Of a stretch of 64,000 bases of DNA, positions 44,933 to 53,845 are shown piece after piece (within the stretch, counting starts at the first letter, position 1; every line of letters begins with the position of its first letter). The stretch spans positions 1 through 64,000 of the forward strand of contig NZ_JAWHTD010000018.1 in NCBI RefSeq assembly GCF_032586235.1, read 5' to 3'. Source of the DNA: Aestuariicoccus sp032586235. Lineage in GTDB: Bacteria; Pseudomonadota; Alphaproteobacteria; Rhodobacterales; Rhodobacteraceae. A program made the position numbers and the translations under genes. The notes under the pieces are model-generated. The model ran no database searches. It saw nothing but the letters and a program-made list of their open reading frames with translations, and had not been told where the DNA came from.

Positions 44933-46225
44933 ATGAGCATGCAATTCATGATCGTCGCCGTTGGCGACGTGACACCATCCGCGCGCAATGCGCGTACGCA
45001 CTCGTCCACGCAAATTGACCAGATTGCCGCGAGCATTCAGACGTTTGGCTTCACCAACCCGATACTGGTGGATGAAAGCCTCGGTCTGATTGCCGGTCAC
45101 GGTCGACTTGACGCCGCGAAATCAATTGGACTGGAGACCGTACCAGCCATCCAGATCACACATTTGTCGGACGCGCAGAAACGCGCGTTGATGCTCGCGG
45201 ATAACAAGATCGCACTGAATGCGGGCTGGGACCTTGAGCTTCTAGCCGAGGAACTCGCCGACCTCTCGTCGATGAACCTCGGTTTCGAGCTCAATGTAAC
45301 AGGCTTCGAGGTTCCCGAAACCGATCTGATCATTGAGCAGGCGGCTGGTTCACAAGCGAAGCCTGAAACAGCCCCGGAGCCTGATCGTTCAGTCCCCTCG
45401 ATATCGCGACGGGGCGACGTCTGGACGCTCGGTCGCCACCGGTTGATGTGTGGCGACGCCCGGACAGCAGATGATGTCGGCCTTCTGATGGAGGGCGCGA
45501 AGGCAGATGTCGGTTTCAGCGATCCACCGTACAACGTTCCGATAAACGGTCACGTATCTGGCAAAGGAAAGGTGCGGCATCGTGAATTTGCCGAGGCCTC
45601 TGGCGAAATGAACGAGGCAGAATTCACGACGTTCCTGTCGGAAGCGTTTGGACTGGCCGCGCAACACAGTCGGGATGGCGCTGTTTGGTTTGCATGTATG
45701 GACTGGCGTCATATCGCGGAGATGCAGGCAGCTGGCCGCGCGGCCTTTGGAACCATGCTGAACCTCTGTGTCTGGGCCAAGACAAACGGTGGCATGGGCA
45801 GCCTCTATCGCAGCCAGCACGAGCTTGTATTTGTATTCAAGGTTGGCGATGCCCCTCATCGCAACAATGTCGAACTTGGACGGCATGGCCGGAACAGAAC
45901 GAACCTCTGGACCTACGCCGGTGTGAACACATTTCGCCGCGGGCGCATGGAGGACCTTCGTGCGCATCCGACCGCCAAACCGGTCGCGATGATCAAGGAC
46001 GCGCTCCTAGATGTTTCCCGGCGCGGTGACATCGTGCTCGATCCATTTCTGGGCGCTGGCGCGACACTGATAGCCGCCGAACGATGTGGCCGGGATGCCC
46101 GAGGGATGGACATTGACCCTGCCTATGTGGACGTCGCCCTGCGGCGTTGGCGCGAGGAGACCGGCGACGAGCCGGTCCGTGTCTCCGATGGATGCCAACT
46201 CCAGCATCTGGAGGACATGCAATGA
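44933..46225 (+). CDS. ParB-domain DNA methyltransferase
   Basis: A 430-residue protein: an N-terminal ParB/Srx-like domain (residues 1 to about 130, with GLIAGHGRLDAAKSIGL) is fused to an adenine/cytosine-N4 methyltransferase with DPPY at 197-200 and DPFLGAG at 370-376, i.e. beta-class order with the target-recognition part between. No partner endonuclease is near. Common in phages and mobile elements, where it may protect element DNA or mark packaging sites. ATG 44933 has GGAG upstream; 44921 is an alternative. Confidence 0.9.
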   Translation: MSMQFMIVAVGDVTPSARNARTHSSTQIDQIAASIQTFGFTNPILVDESLGLIAGHGRLDAAKSIGLETVPAIQITHLSDAQKRALMLADNKIALNAGWDLELLAEELADLSSMNLGFELNVTGFEVPETDLIIEQAAGSQAKPETAPEPDRSVPSISRRGDVWTLGRHRLMCGDARTADDVGLLMEGAKADVGFSDPPYNVPINGHVSGKGKVRHREFAEASGEMNEAEFTTFLSEAFGLAAQHSRDGAVWFACMDWRHIAEMQAAGRAAFGTMLNLCVWAKTNGGMGSLYRSQHELVFVFKVGDAPHRNNVELGRHGRNRTNLWTYAGVNTFRRGRMEDLRAHPTAKPVAMIKDALLDVSRRGDIVLDPFLGAGATLIAAERCGRDARGMDIDPAYVDVALRRWREETGDEPVRVSDGCQLQHLEDMQ

Positions 46226-46647
46226 CGGATAAACGCAAATACGAGGTGGGATATGGAAAGCCCCCGGAACATACGCGGTTCAAGAAAGGTCAATCTGGCA
46301 ATCCCAAGGGACGTCCTAAAGATCGTCGCAATTTTGCGACGGAGCTTGAAGAGGTTCTGACGGCACCGGTCTCGATCACCGAAGGCGGTCAACCGAAACG
46401 CGTCAGCAGCCGTCAGGCGGCGTTGATGCGCCTGCGCGAACGCGCCCTCAAGGGGGACATCAGGGCTCTGTCCGAGCTCTTTGGTCTTGCCCTCAAATAT
46501 GAAGCGGATCGGGACGCGCGAATGTCTGATCGGTCTCTCACAGCCAGCGAGGCGCAGATCCTGGAAAGGTATGCTCAGAAAGTTCTCGACGAGTTTTCCA
46601 GTGCAGAGATTGAGGACGGTTCAGCAGGAAGCAAGGGCGATGAATGA
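46222..46647 (+). CDS. DUF5681 protein, possible small terminase
   Basis: A 141-residue protein that starts with the DUF5681 pattern PPEHTRFKKGQSGNPKGRPK (residues about 13-32), followed by helical sequence. It lies directly before the terminase large subunit and overlaps it by eight bases, and it overlaps the methyltransferase by four. The position, size and basic N-terminus fit a DNA-recognition (TerS-like) subunit; the family has no proven role that I can cite. Confidence 0.75.
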   Translation: MTDKRKYEVGYGKPPEHTRFKKGQSGNPKGRPKDRRNFATELEEVLTAPVSITEGGQPKRVSSRQAALMRLRERALKGDIRALSELFGLALKYEADRDARMSDRSLTASEAQILERYAQKVLDEFSSAEIEDGSAGSKGDE

Positions 46648-48052
46648 GCTTGACGACATCGCCGTCTTGAACGCGCTCTTGCGATCCGACCTATCCTCCT
46701 TCATCCAGCGCAGCTTTGCCACCGTTGCGCCCGGCAGCGCGTATCTGCACAACTGGCATGTCGACGCGATCGCTCATCAACTGGATCGCGTCGTAGGGGG
46801 AGAGATAACCCGACTGATCATCACCATGCCACCGCGGTCACTCAAGTCGATCGCGGCGTCCGTCGCTTTTCCGGCATGGCTTCTGGGGCGCAATCCCAAG
46901 ATGCGCATATTGGCCGTATCCTATGCCGAAGGTCTTTCGGACAGGCTTGCGCTGGACTGTCAGAAGGTCATCGAAGCCCCCTGGTATCGCGCCTGCTTTC
47001 CAGGCACGCGCATAGCCAGAGGCCGAGGCGGGCGTGCCGACTTTGAAACAACAAGAGGGGGTGGTCGGTTCTCCACCTCGATCGGCGGCACGGTCACCGG
47101 ACGCGGTGGCGACATTATCCTGCTGGATGATCCGCACAAACCCGACGAGGCCGCGTCCGAGGCCAAACGCCAACAGGTCATTGACTGGTATCGCACAACT
47201 CTTTTGAGCAGGCTCAATGACCCCTTGTCTGGTGCAATTGTCGTGATTCAGCAGCGTGTGCACGAGGCGGACCTGGCCGGCGTCTTGCTGGAGCAAGGTG
47301 GCTGGGAACATCTGGATTTACAGGCGATCTCAGATGCACCCGTCTCAATTCCTCTAGGCTCGGGACGCACGATAGATCGTGACGAAGGGCATCTGCTGCA
47401 TCCAGAGCGATTGCCCCGCCCGCTTCTCGAACGATATCGACATGAGCTTGGGTCCTATGCGTTCTCCGCGCAATATCAGCAACGACCTGCCCCGATAGAC
47501 GGCGGGCTCGTGAAGTGGTCCTGGTTCAAGACTTACGACCGGACGCCTGATCTGCGAGCAGGCTACCAGATTGTACAATCCTGGGATACGGCGTCAAAGG
47601 CGGACGAGGCGAATGATTATTCGGTTTGCACCACCTGGATGGTACGCGGTGCAGATGCATGGTTGGTCGATCTATTTCGCGCGCGACTGGAATACCCTGA
47701 CTTGCGCAGACGTATCATCTCGGAGGCAAGTCGGCACAAAGTGGCCACCGTGCTCATCGAAGATGCCGGTTCCGGGACGAATCTGATTCAAGACCTGAGA
47801 CGGGAGACGCGACACAACGTGATTGGTATTCGGCCAAAGAACGACAAGGCGACAAGGTTGCTCGCGGTCTCCCCCCAGATCGAAGCTGGGCGCATTGCCG
47901 TACCAAAAGACGCTCCGTGGATTGCAGACTTCCGTAGGGAGCTAACACATTTTCCGAAGGGAAAGCACGATGATCAGGTCGATAGCCTCACGCAATTTCT
48001 GGGATGGTTGGCCACGCCGAGACCGACGGCGCTCATGGGGCGGCAAGAATGA
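46640..48052 (+). CDS. Phage terminase large subunit (TerL)
   Basis: A 470-residue DNA-packaging motor. ATPase domain: MPPRSLKS (residues 63-70) in the place of Walker A and IILLDDPHK (159-167) as Walker B. RNase H-like nuclease domain: Asp316 (SWDTA), Glu374/Asp375 (LIEDAGSG) and Asp445/Asp448 (HDDQVDS) form the acidic cluster, so both activities look intact. No portal, capsid or tail gene follows, unlike in a complete prophage. Confidence 0.92.
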   Translation: MNELDDIAVLNALLRSDLSSFIQRSFATVAPGSAYLHNWHVDAIAHQLDRVVGGEITRLIITMPPRSLKSIAASVAFPAWLLGRNPKMRILAVSYAEGLSDRLALDCQKVIEAPWYRACFPGTRIARGRGGRADFETTRGGGRFSTSIGGTVTGRGGDIILLDDPHKPDEAASEAKRQQVIDWYRTTLLSRLNDPLSGAIVVIQQRVHEADLAGVLLEQGGWEHLDLQAISDAPVSIPLGSGRTIDRDEGHLLHPERLPRPLLERYRHELGSYAFSAQYQQRPAPIDGGLVKWSWFKTYDRTPDLRAGYQIVQSWDTASKADEANDYSVCTTWMVRGADAWLVDLFRARLEYPDLRRRIISEASRHKVATVLIEDAGSGTNLIQDLRRETRHNVIGIRPKNDKATRLLAVSPQIEAGRIAVPKDAPWIADFRRELTHFPKGKHDDQVDSLTQFLGWLATPRPTALMGRQE

Positions 48053-48105
48053 GAGCGGAATAGAGCCTTTCAGGCCTGCGTCTAATCAGAGGTGGAAGTT
48101 TCTGA

Positions 48106-48237
48106 TTCGCGAGAGCCCATGCATCGGGGTGCGGGCGCTACGGTTATCGAATGGTGACTGGCCTGCTGAACAACGCAGGTTGGCATGTGAACCACAAGCG
48201 TGTCGAACGGATATGCCGTGCTGAGGGACCAGGTGCG
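48106..48237 (+). pseudogene. IS3-family transposase (OrfB) fragment
   Basis: The frame GRYGYRMVTGLLNNAGWHV then NHKRVERICRAEGP matches the OrfB region that reads RYGYRR...GW.VNHKRVERIWR.EGL in IS3 elements. There is no start, stops flank it, and the rest of the element is missing. It lies 54 bases after terL and may mark the right edge of the mobile element. Confidence 0.7.
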
Positions 48238-48251
48238 GGCATGTGCTCATT

Positions 48252-49697
48252 CTACCGATGGCCGACCCAGCCGCGATCGTCCGTAAAGGCCCGGCCTGCC
48301 GCAATCTTTACGGCGGCATAGTTTGCAGGCAACGACTCCAGTGGGATTAGAGGGTGGCGAGAAGCCGCGAGGAGGATGTTGGCGAGTCCACGAGTGCTGA
48401 CCGGTCCTTGAACCGACTCCACATACGGATAATGGCTCGCCAGTATGGCGTTGAGTCCCCGCGCTAGTGGACCATCAGGCGCATCGATCAGGTTCACGTA
48501 AACTGGGCCATCGCTGATCTCAGTTAATCTGTCGTAGGTCTCGAGTGTCGCCAGATGAGCCGGGACCGACCCTGACGAGAAGGCATCCATGACGACCGCA
48601 TCGAATCGGCGCTCTGTCTCGTTGATGTAGACTCGCCCGTCTGCGTGGGCGATCCCGAGCCGGTCCGTCTCGCCCCGGGGCGCATCGGCGCTTGCATCAT
48701 ACCCTTCCCGTTCGATCATAGCACCAGCCCCGGGCATGTGCTGTCGGACTGTCCATGTGACAAGCGGATCGATTTCGACGGCCACCGCTTCTGCGTTAGG
48801 CCGCATCGACAGGAGCCGGGTGGGCAGGGTGTAGCCGCCTCCACCGATGAACAACACGGAAGGCGCTGGACCCAGGTCACGATCCATCCTGGCCCAGAGC
48901 CATTCGGTATAGGGCATCACCAGTCCCGGCAAACTTTCCTGGTCTGCTTGGCCGATCCGCTCGGCGGCTTGCGCGGTGCGATCAGCGTAGAGATGCACCG
49001 TGCTGCCGCGGCGCACAGCGTCGATGCACGACAAGCCGGACTCGTACTTGCACACCGGCCCGGTCAGCACGCTCACCGCCACCACAACCGCCGCGGGACC
49101 AACAGACCCCGCGGATGCCGGTTCGGCGCCGCGTAGGAATGGCACACAGAGAAGGGCTGCGGCTCCGCATCCGGCGAAGGTCGCCGCCGAGCCGATAAGC
49201 GGCAAGGTGACAAAGCCGGCAAGGACGGCACCGAAGATCGCCCCGAGCGAGCCGGCCGCCAGGACCAGACCGAGCGATGAACCTTCTCGCCCCGGTCGGG
49301 CCTCGACGGCGAGCTTGGCCAGGAGTGGCGAGGGCAGCGTGACCAGCACCGATCCAGGAAAAAACGCCACGAAAACAGCGAGAATCATCCCGCCGGTGCC
49401 CCGGGCGCCCATGGCATAGAGAGCGCCGATCACGGTCGGCGACACCGCCATCAGGACCGCCGTTGCAACCAACGCCGCACGCACCCTGCGCAAGGCCACG
49501 TGGCGTTCCTGCTCGGCGATGAGGCCGCCCAACGCACTGCCGAGCGAGAACCCGGCGAGGACGGTCGCGATGACAACCGTCCAGGTCACAAGCGACGTAC
49601 CAAAGAACGGGGCCAGTACACGGCCAGCCGCAATCTCGTAGCTGAGCCCAACGACAGACAGAACGAGGATCAGGCTGATCGTTGTTCGAAACCGCAT
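48252..49697 (-). CDS. Membrane-fused spermidine synthase-like protein
   Basis: A 481-residue protein: the N-terminal half has six or seven hydrophobic segments (MFS-like, from LILVLSVVGLSYEIAAGRVLAPFFG), and the C-terminal half a Rossmann methyltransferase-like fold of the polyamine synthase family, with VLFIGGGGYTLPTRLL and VVMDAFSSGSVPAHLAT. Such fusions are common but their product is unproven; the soluble synthases transfer aminopropyl groups to putrescine. GC and codon use look like the core genome. Confidence 0.82.
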   Translation of the reverse strand: MRFRTTISLILVLSVVGLSYEIAAGRVLAPFFGTSLVTWTVVIATVLAGFSLGSALGGLIAEQERHVALRRVRAALVATAVLMAVSPTVIGALYAMGARGTGGMILAVFVAFFPGSVLVTLPSPLLAKLAVEARPGREGSSLGLVLAAGSLGAIFGAVLAGFVTLPLIGSAATFAGCGAAALLCVPFLRGAEPASAGSVGPAAVVVAVSVLTGPVCKYESGLSCIDAVRRGSTVHLYADRTAQAAERIGQADQESLPGLVMPYTEWLWARMDRDLGPAPSVLFIGGGGYTLPTRLLSMRPNAEAVAVEIDPLVTWTVRQHMPGAGAMIEREGYDASADAPRGETDRLGIAHADGRVYINETERRFDAVVMDAFSSGSVPAHLATLETYDRLTEISDGPVYVNLIDAPDGPLARGLNAILASHYPYVESVQGPVSTRGLANILLAASRHPLIPLESLPANYAAVKIAAGRAFTDDRGWVGHR

Positions 49698-50158
49698 GTT
49701 GGTTATTTTCCTTATGATGCTGTCGGCGTCCTTGGAACCCTACAAGTAGCTCCAAATCAGGTCATGAGGCGACAGACTGTTCTAGGATCAAATATATCTG
49801 GACCTAGCACCCAGTGTCTGGACCTCTGTCGTGGACTATCTCTAATCGGAGTAGCCCCGTGATCGTAGTCCACCGACTGGGATAGATTGTCCCGCAAATA
49901 GGAGGATCAGCGATGGCTGGGAAGCGCGTTATCCTTTGTTTATCTGTTTTTTGGAGCCCGAAGAGTAATTCTTTGGCAACCTAAGAAACCACGCCGGGTC
50001 AGTCGATTTCGTCAAGAACAGCGATGTCGGTTGAGCACGCTTGTGCCCAATGTCATCCGTCCTATCCGCCATGGTTTGAAATATTGGTATCTTTTCGTTA
50101 ACTATCACTGAGACACGACACCGAATTTCTGGAAACGAGAAACGGTTAGGCGAAGACG
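49698..50158. other. Gene-free stretch before the cytochrome cluster
   Basis: About 460 bases, more AT-rich in the right half, without a convincing gene. ATG 49912 after AGGAGG would give a 24-codon product starting MAGKR; it might be the start of an IS3 orfA, but nothing further supports this. Confidence 0.4.
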
Positions 50159-50602
50159 TTGAGCAGACTGACCTATTTGGTGGCGGCACCTGCAATTACC
50201 GTGGCGGCTGGCTTTGCCCTGATGCGGTTCGCCACCGATGACGACGCGGCACCTGCCGCTTCGGCAAGCGGAGAACCCGGCGCGGCGTTGGTGCAAGTCG
50301 CTTTGCCGGACGCACTGTCCGAGCGCGCCGTGTTGGGAAAGCGCGCCTTCGAAGCGAAATGTATCTCCTGCCACGGCGAAAACGCCGCCGGCGTGGACGG
50401 CGCGGGCCCACCGCTTGTGCACAAGATTTATGAGCCAAGCCATCATGGCGATGCAGCCTTCTGGCTGGCAACACAGAACGGCGTTCGGGCGCATCACTGG
50501 ACATTTGGGAGCATGCCGCCGGTCGACGGGCTGACCAAGGGCGATGTGGACGCCATCTTGACCTATGTCCGCGCGCTGCAGGCGGCAAACGGGATACTGT
50601 GA
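50159..50602 (+). CDS. Monoheme c-type cytochrome (TTG start)
   Basis: A 147-residue exported cytochrome. The N-terminus (LTYLVAAPAITVAAGFALM) is a signal or anchor. Heme is bound at CISCH (residues about 70-74); the probable distal Met is in FGSMPPVDGLT. TTG at 50159 is the only in-frame start that keeps the signal; no strong ribosome site. It overlaps the next gene by one base. Confidence 0.85.
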   Translation: MSRLTYLVAAPAITVAAGFALMRFATDDDAAPAASASGEPGAALVQVALPDALSERAVLGKRAFEAKCISCHGENAAGVDGAGPPLVHKIYEPSHHGDAAFWLATQNGVRAHHWTFGSMPPVDGLTKGDVDAILTYVRALQAANGIL

Positions 50603-50949
50603 TGGCGCGCACCCGGAACACCCTGGCCAAGCCCCTGCTGATGGCGGCGCTTGCGCTGTCGCTCATGCTTGCGATGGTCCTGCCCGAAACAAGCGTCCAC
50701 ACCGGAGAAAGCGCGCACCAGCTGACCCACGCGGCCGGCGAAACACAAGGGCATACTGCCGGGGACGAGCCAGCGAGCGCCCACACCGGCTGCCATGCCA
50801 CGGCGCTTTGCACAGGTGCCGTTCTCGCCTCCCAGAGTCTAAGGCTTTCCCCGGTACGCAGCGACGCTGGCGCGGCTCTGGGCGTCCATGATTTTTCCTT
50901 TTCCTCCATTATCTTGAATTTCGACCCGCCGCCTCCGCGACTCTCCTGA
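50602..50949 (+). CDS. Small exported protein of unknown function, His-rich
   Basis: A 115-residue protein with an N-terminal signal (LAKPLLMAALALSLMLAMVLP) and a His-rich middle (HTGESAHQLTHAAGETQGH, then HTGCHATALC). The His and two Cys residues suggest metal binding. The gene sits between two cytochrome genes with a one-base overlap on the left. No family recognised. Confidence 0.6.
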   Translation: MARTRNTLAKPLLMAALALSLMLAMVLPETSVHTGESAHQLTHAAGETQGHTAGDEPASAHTGCHATALCTGAVLASQSLRLSPVRSDAGAALGVHDFSFSSIILNFDPPPPRLS

Positions 50950-50997
50950 TCGTTAATCCGAAAATCCAGAAACGGCTTGCTCAGACAGGAGAGCATC

Positions 50998-51591
50998 ATG
51001 AACACATATCTTCGCGCGGCTGTCGCCGCAGTTTTTCTCACGATCACAGGCGTCGCGGTGTTTGCGCATTCCAGCGCAACCGGGGTCGTGAAAGAGCGTA
51101 TGGACGCCATGAAGGCGATGGGAGACGCGACCAAGACGGTCGGCGCCATGTTCTCGGGAGAAGTGGCATACGATCCCAACCAGGTGCGTAATGCGGCAGA
51201 AATCGTTCAGGCCCATTCCGGCTCGGCAATGACTGATCTGTTTCCTGAAGGCTCGAACGCCACGCCGTCCGAGGCCATGGACACAACCTGGGAAGAGTGG
51301 GAAACTTTCTCTGCCTTAGCGCGTCAGTTGGAGGTCATGGCGGCCGGCCTTGGACGGGCCGCCGGGAACGAACCGTCCAGCACCCCTATGGGCTCGGGAA
51401 CGATGATGAGCGATACGGGCGGCATGATGGGCGGTTCCAGCGGCATGATGGGCGGGTCTGGCATGATGGCTACAACCGTGCCGATGATGGATGCCGAACA
51501 CTTGGCCGAGATGCCGGCAGAGGCGGTCTTCACAATGATGAGCCAGACCTGTTCGGCCTGTCACACGCGCTTTCGCGCCGAGGAGGACTGA
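50998..51591 (+). CDS. Cytochrome c'-like protein with Met-rich insert
   Basis: A 197-residue exported protein: signal peptide (residues 1 to about 23), helical cytochrome c' body (VKERMDAMKAMGDATKTVG... ), and C-terminal heme site CSACH (residues about 188-192). Between helix 3 and the heme helix lies a Met/Gly/Ser-rich segment (about residues 130-162) with repeated GGMMGGS-type units, like copper-binding Met motifs. AGGAGA precedes ATG 50998. Confidence 0.85.
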   Translation: MNTYLRAAVAAVFLTITGVAVFAHSSATGVVKERMDAMKAMGDATKTVGAMFSGEVAYDPNQVRNAAEIVQAHSGSAMTDLFPEGSNATPSEAMDTTWEEWETFSALARQLEVMAAGLGRAAGNEPSSTPMGSGTMMSDTGGMMGGSSGMMGGSGMMATTVPMMDAEHLAEMPAEAVFTMMSQTCSACHTRFRAEED

Positions 51592-51593
51592 GC

Positions 51594-52499
51594 ATGCGCA
51601 GGCTTGGCATCCTTTTCGCGGCGATGCTTCTGATGGCCATGACGACCACGGGTGCCCTGGTGGTTTGGCCTATCCCGGCGGAGACACCCGACATCGCCGA
51701 TATCGGGGATGTGCAGGCGGGCGCCTACCTTGCCCGGGCCAGCGGCTGTATCTCGTGCCACACGGATTTCGAGAATGGCGGCCGCCCGCTTGCGGGCGGT
51801 GTTCCGTTCAAGACGCCGTTCGGCACGCTGATCTCTCCCAACATCACCACCGATCCGGAACACGGCATCGGCTCCTGGACAACGGCGGATTTCGCCCGCG
51901 CGGTCCGACAGGGCATTTCACCTGACGGGCATCCTTACTACCCCGCTTTCACCTATCCTTTCTACGGCTCGTTCACGGATCAGCAGATCGCCGATCTTTG
52001 GGCGGCGTTCCAGACCGTGGCGCCCGTGGCCGAGGATGCGCCGGACCACGATCTTGCCTTTCCGTTCAATCAGCGCTGGACGTTGAAGGCCTGGCGTGCC
52101 GCCTTTCTAACAGAGCCAGCGACCGATCCGGTCGAGGGGATGAACAAGGCCTGGAACCGCGGGCGTGTCCTTGTGGAAGGCGCGGCGCATTGCGGTGCTT
52201 GTCACACCGAACGGAACCTTGCCGGCGCGCGGATGTCAGACCGGAAGTTCATGGGCAACCCCGATCTGCCGGGCAGCGACGCGCCCCCGATCACTGCTGA
52301 GGTCCTGGAAAACAATGGGTGGACCATTTCCAATCTCGCCTACGCCCTCAAGACCGGTCTGACGCCTGAAGGTGATGTCTTCGGCGGCAGCATGGGAGAG
52401 GTCGTAAATTACGGGACAGCCTTTCTGACCGACGCGGATCGCAAAGCTATCGCGACCTATCTGCTGATGCCGGAAGCTGAGAAATTCGCCCAGAGGTGA
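51594..52499 (+). CDS. Diheme c-type cytochrome
   Basis: A 301-residue membrane-anchored or exported cytochrome with two heme sites, CISCH (about residue 52) and CGACH (about residue 200). GGVPFKTPFGTLISPNITTD is typical of the cytochrome subunit of alcohol/gluconate-type dehydrogenases, which usually have three hemes; here one heme domain is missing. No dehydrogenase subunit is adjacent. Two bases after the preceding stop. Confidence 0.87.
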   Translation: MRRLGILFAAMLLMAMTTTGALVVWPIPAETPDIADIGDVQAGAYLARASGCISCHTDFENGGRPLAGGVPFKTPFGTLISPNITTDPEHGIGSWTTADFARAVRQGISPDGHPYYPAFTYPFYGSFTDQQIADLWAAFQTVAPVAEDAPDHDLAFPFNQRWTLKAWRAAFLTEPATDPVEGMNKAWNRGRVLVEGAAHCGACHTERNLAGARMSDRKFMGNPDLPGSDAPPITAEVLENNGWTISNLAYALKTGLTPEGDVFGGSMGEVVNYGTAFLTDADRKAIATYLLMPEAEKFAQR

Positions 52500-53165
52500 T
52501 GCATTGACGTTGCCGCTGTCCGCCGTTGGTTCTGTGACCGAAACATGGCGAGGGCACCCTGTCCTGGGGCTCTCGCTAACTCTGCGCTGTGCGGTTCCTT
52601 CAGCGCTAAGCCGAAATGGCGATAATCGTCTGACAGCCGCCAACCATGTCTGCGCTGTCCGCAAGCCGGACCTAACCTCGGTTTCGGCGAACGTCTGGAG
52701 GCAGTCAAAGCTGTCGTTTGGGCTTGGCTCAGAGGATCTTCGGCTCTGACGGCTGCTTACCGCCGTCCAGCGGTCATCTGATCATTTTGCACAGATGTCT
52801 TGGAAGAGCCCATGGCGACAAATGCTGCGCCGATGACCAAGTTCGTGAAGGGGCTCAAGGCATTCATCTGAGTCTTTTCGTCGGGTGACCTGTTCACTGC
52901 GAAGTGCGTGGCCTGCTCGGGCCGATCCGATCGGGAGTGCGACCGTGGTTCAAGTGCGCCAGATGGAATATCCATATTCGTCGAAGACCGATACGAGCAG
53001 TCGCGGTCGACAGCTGAGCAAGGCAATCGTCTGATGCGTGAAATTTCAAAGCATGTTCAAAGACTGAACAAGCGATGAACTTCGCGTTGGTTGCGGTAGA
53101 TCAAGGAGTGGTTTCTAATCTTTGTGTAAGTTGCCCGTGAGCAGATGTCAGGAGAGTGCTGTATC
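52500..53165. other. Intergenic region with left copy of a 156-bp repeat
   Basis: 666 bases without a supported gene. It holds the repeat copy at 52657-52812; the rest shows only short, unconvincing reading frames. Confidence 0.5.
52657..52812 (+). repeat. 156-bp direct repeat, left copy
   Basis: From GTCCGCAAGCCGGACCTAAC to the GAGCCCA end this matches 53481-53637 over its whole length with scattered substitutions. Just after it GCGACAAATGCTGCGCC (52814-52830) occurs inverted after the right copy (53656-53672), so the flanks are partly reversed. Confidence 0.85.
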
Positions 53166-53435
53166 ATGGGCTTACATGTGTCCGACGCTGACGTAGCCGC
53201 GTTTGAAAAATGCCTCTACCTTTGGCAAAGAATGCTGGACGTGTCCGGTGTCAAACTCCCTAAGCGGCGTCTTCCTGCAGCGGTGGAAGATGAAATTAGG
53301 GAAAGCATGACAAACTGTAGTAAATGTGGAAGCAAGGCAGCCTGTACGACTTGGCTGGCAACCGCCGAAGATGAAACGTCACCTCCGAAATTTTGCCTCA
53401 ACCGCGAAATTTTTGTCCGCCTCAAGGCTGCATGA
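53166..53435 (+). CDS. DUF6455-like protein
   Basis: An 89-residue cytosolic protein. CSKCGSKAACTTWLA (two CxxC-like positions) and PKFCLNREIF resemble the DUF6455 family of small Rhodobacteraceae proteins with conserved cysteines that could bind a metal. It lies alone between the two direct repeats. ATG 53166 has AGGAG 11 bases upstream; ATG 53145 would add seven residues. Confidence 0.65.
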   Translation: MGLHVSDADVAAFEKCLYLWQRMLDVSGVKLPKRRLPAAVEDEIRESMTNCSKCGSKAACTTWLATAEDETSPPKFCLNREIFVRLKAA

Positions 53436-53845
53436 AAGCTGGAAACATTGTGAAGAGTTCGGAACCGTGATGTCTGGTTTGTCCGCAAGCCGGACCTAAC
53501 CTCGATTTTAGCGAACGTCTGAAGCCGGTGAAAGCTGTCGTTCGGGCGCGGCTCAGCGTTTTCGTTGGCTCTGACGGCTGCTTACCGCCGTCTAGCGGTC
53601 ATCTGATCATTTTGCTCAGATGTCTCGGACGAGCCCAATACCGTCATTGCGCAACGGCGCAGCATTTGTCGCGAACGGCGGAGAGCTGTCGTTCGCTGCG
53701 GCCGGAATGAAGGACCGCTATGTGCCTTTTCTGACAGATGCCTCGCGATTCATGAACAGTTGCTTCCGAGGATAGCATGCTTTGCGGCTCTTCAGGCCGA
53801 TAGAGGTTGCAGAATAGCGCTACGCGGTAGAAATGGTCGCCGGCC
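53436..53845. other. Intergenic region with right copy of a 156-bp repeat
   Basis: 410 bases without a supported gene; the repeat copy at 53481-53637 fills much of it. Confidence 0.5.
53481..53637 (+). repeat. 156-bp direct repeat, right copy
   Basis: Direct-repeat partner of 52657-52812, in the same orientation, 0.67 kb away, with the DUF6455-like gene between. Such an arrangement allows deletion or amplification of the gene by recombination. Confidence 0.85.

Noticed and set aside
41846..48251. Direct repeat of the tRNA-Arg 3' end as attR
   Set aside because: No second copy of the GGTTCGAATCC-type T-arm end was found between 48.0 and 48.3 kb; serine recombinases do not need tRNA-end duplications, so the right boundary stays open.
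52757..53026. Minus-strand 89-codon frame between the repeats
   Set aside because: No family resemblance, no ribosome site, and it overlaps the repeat copy.
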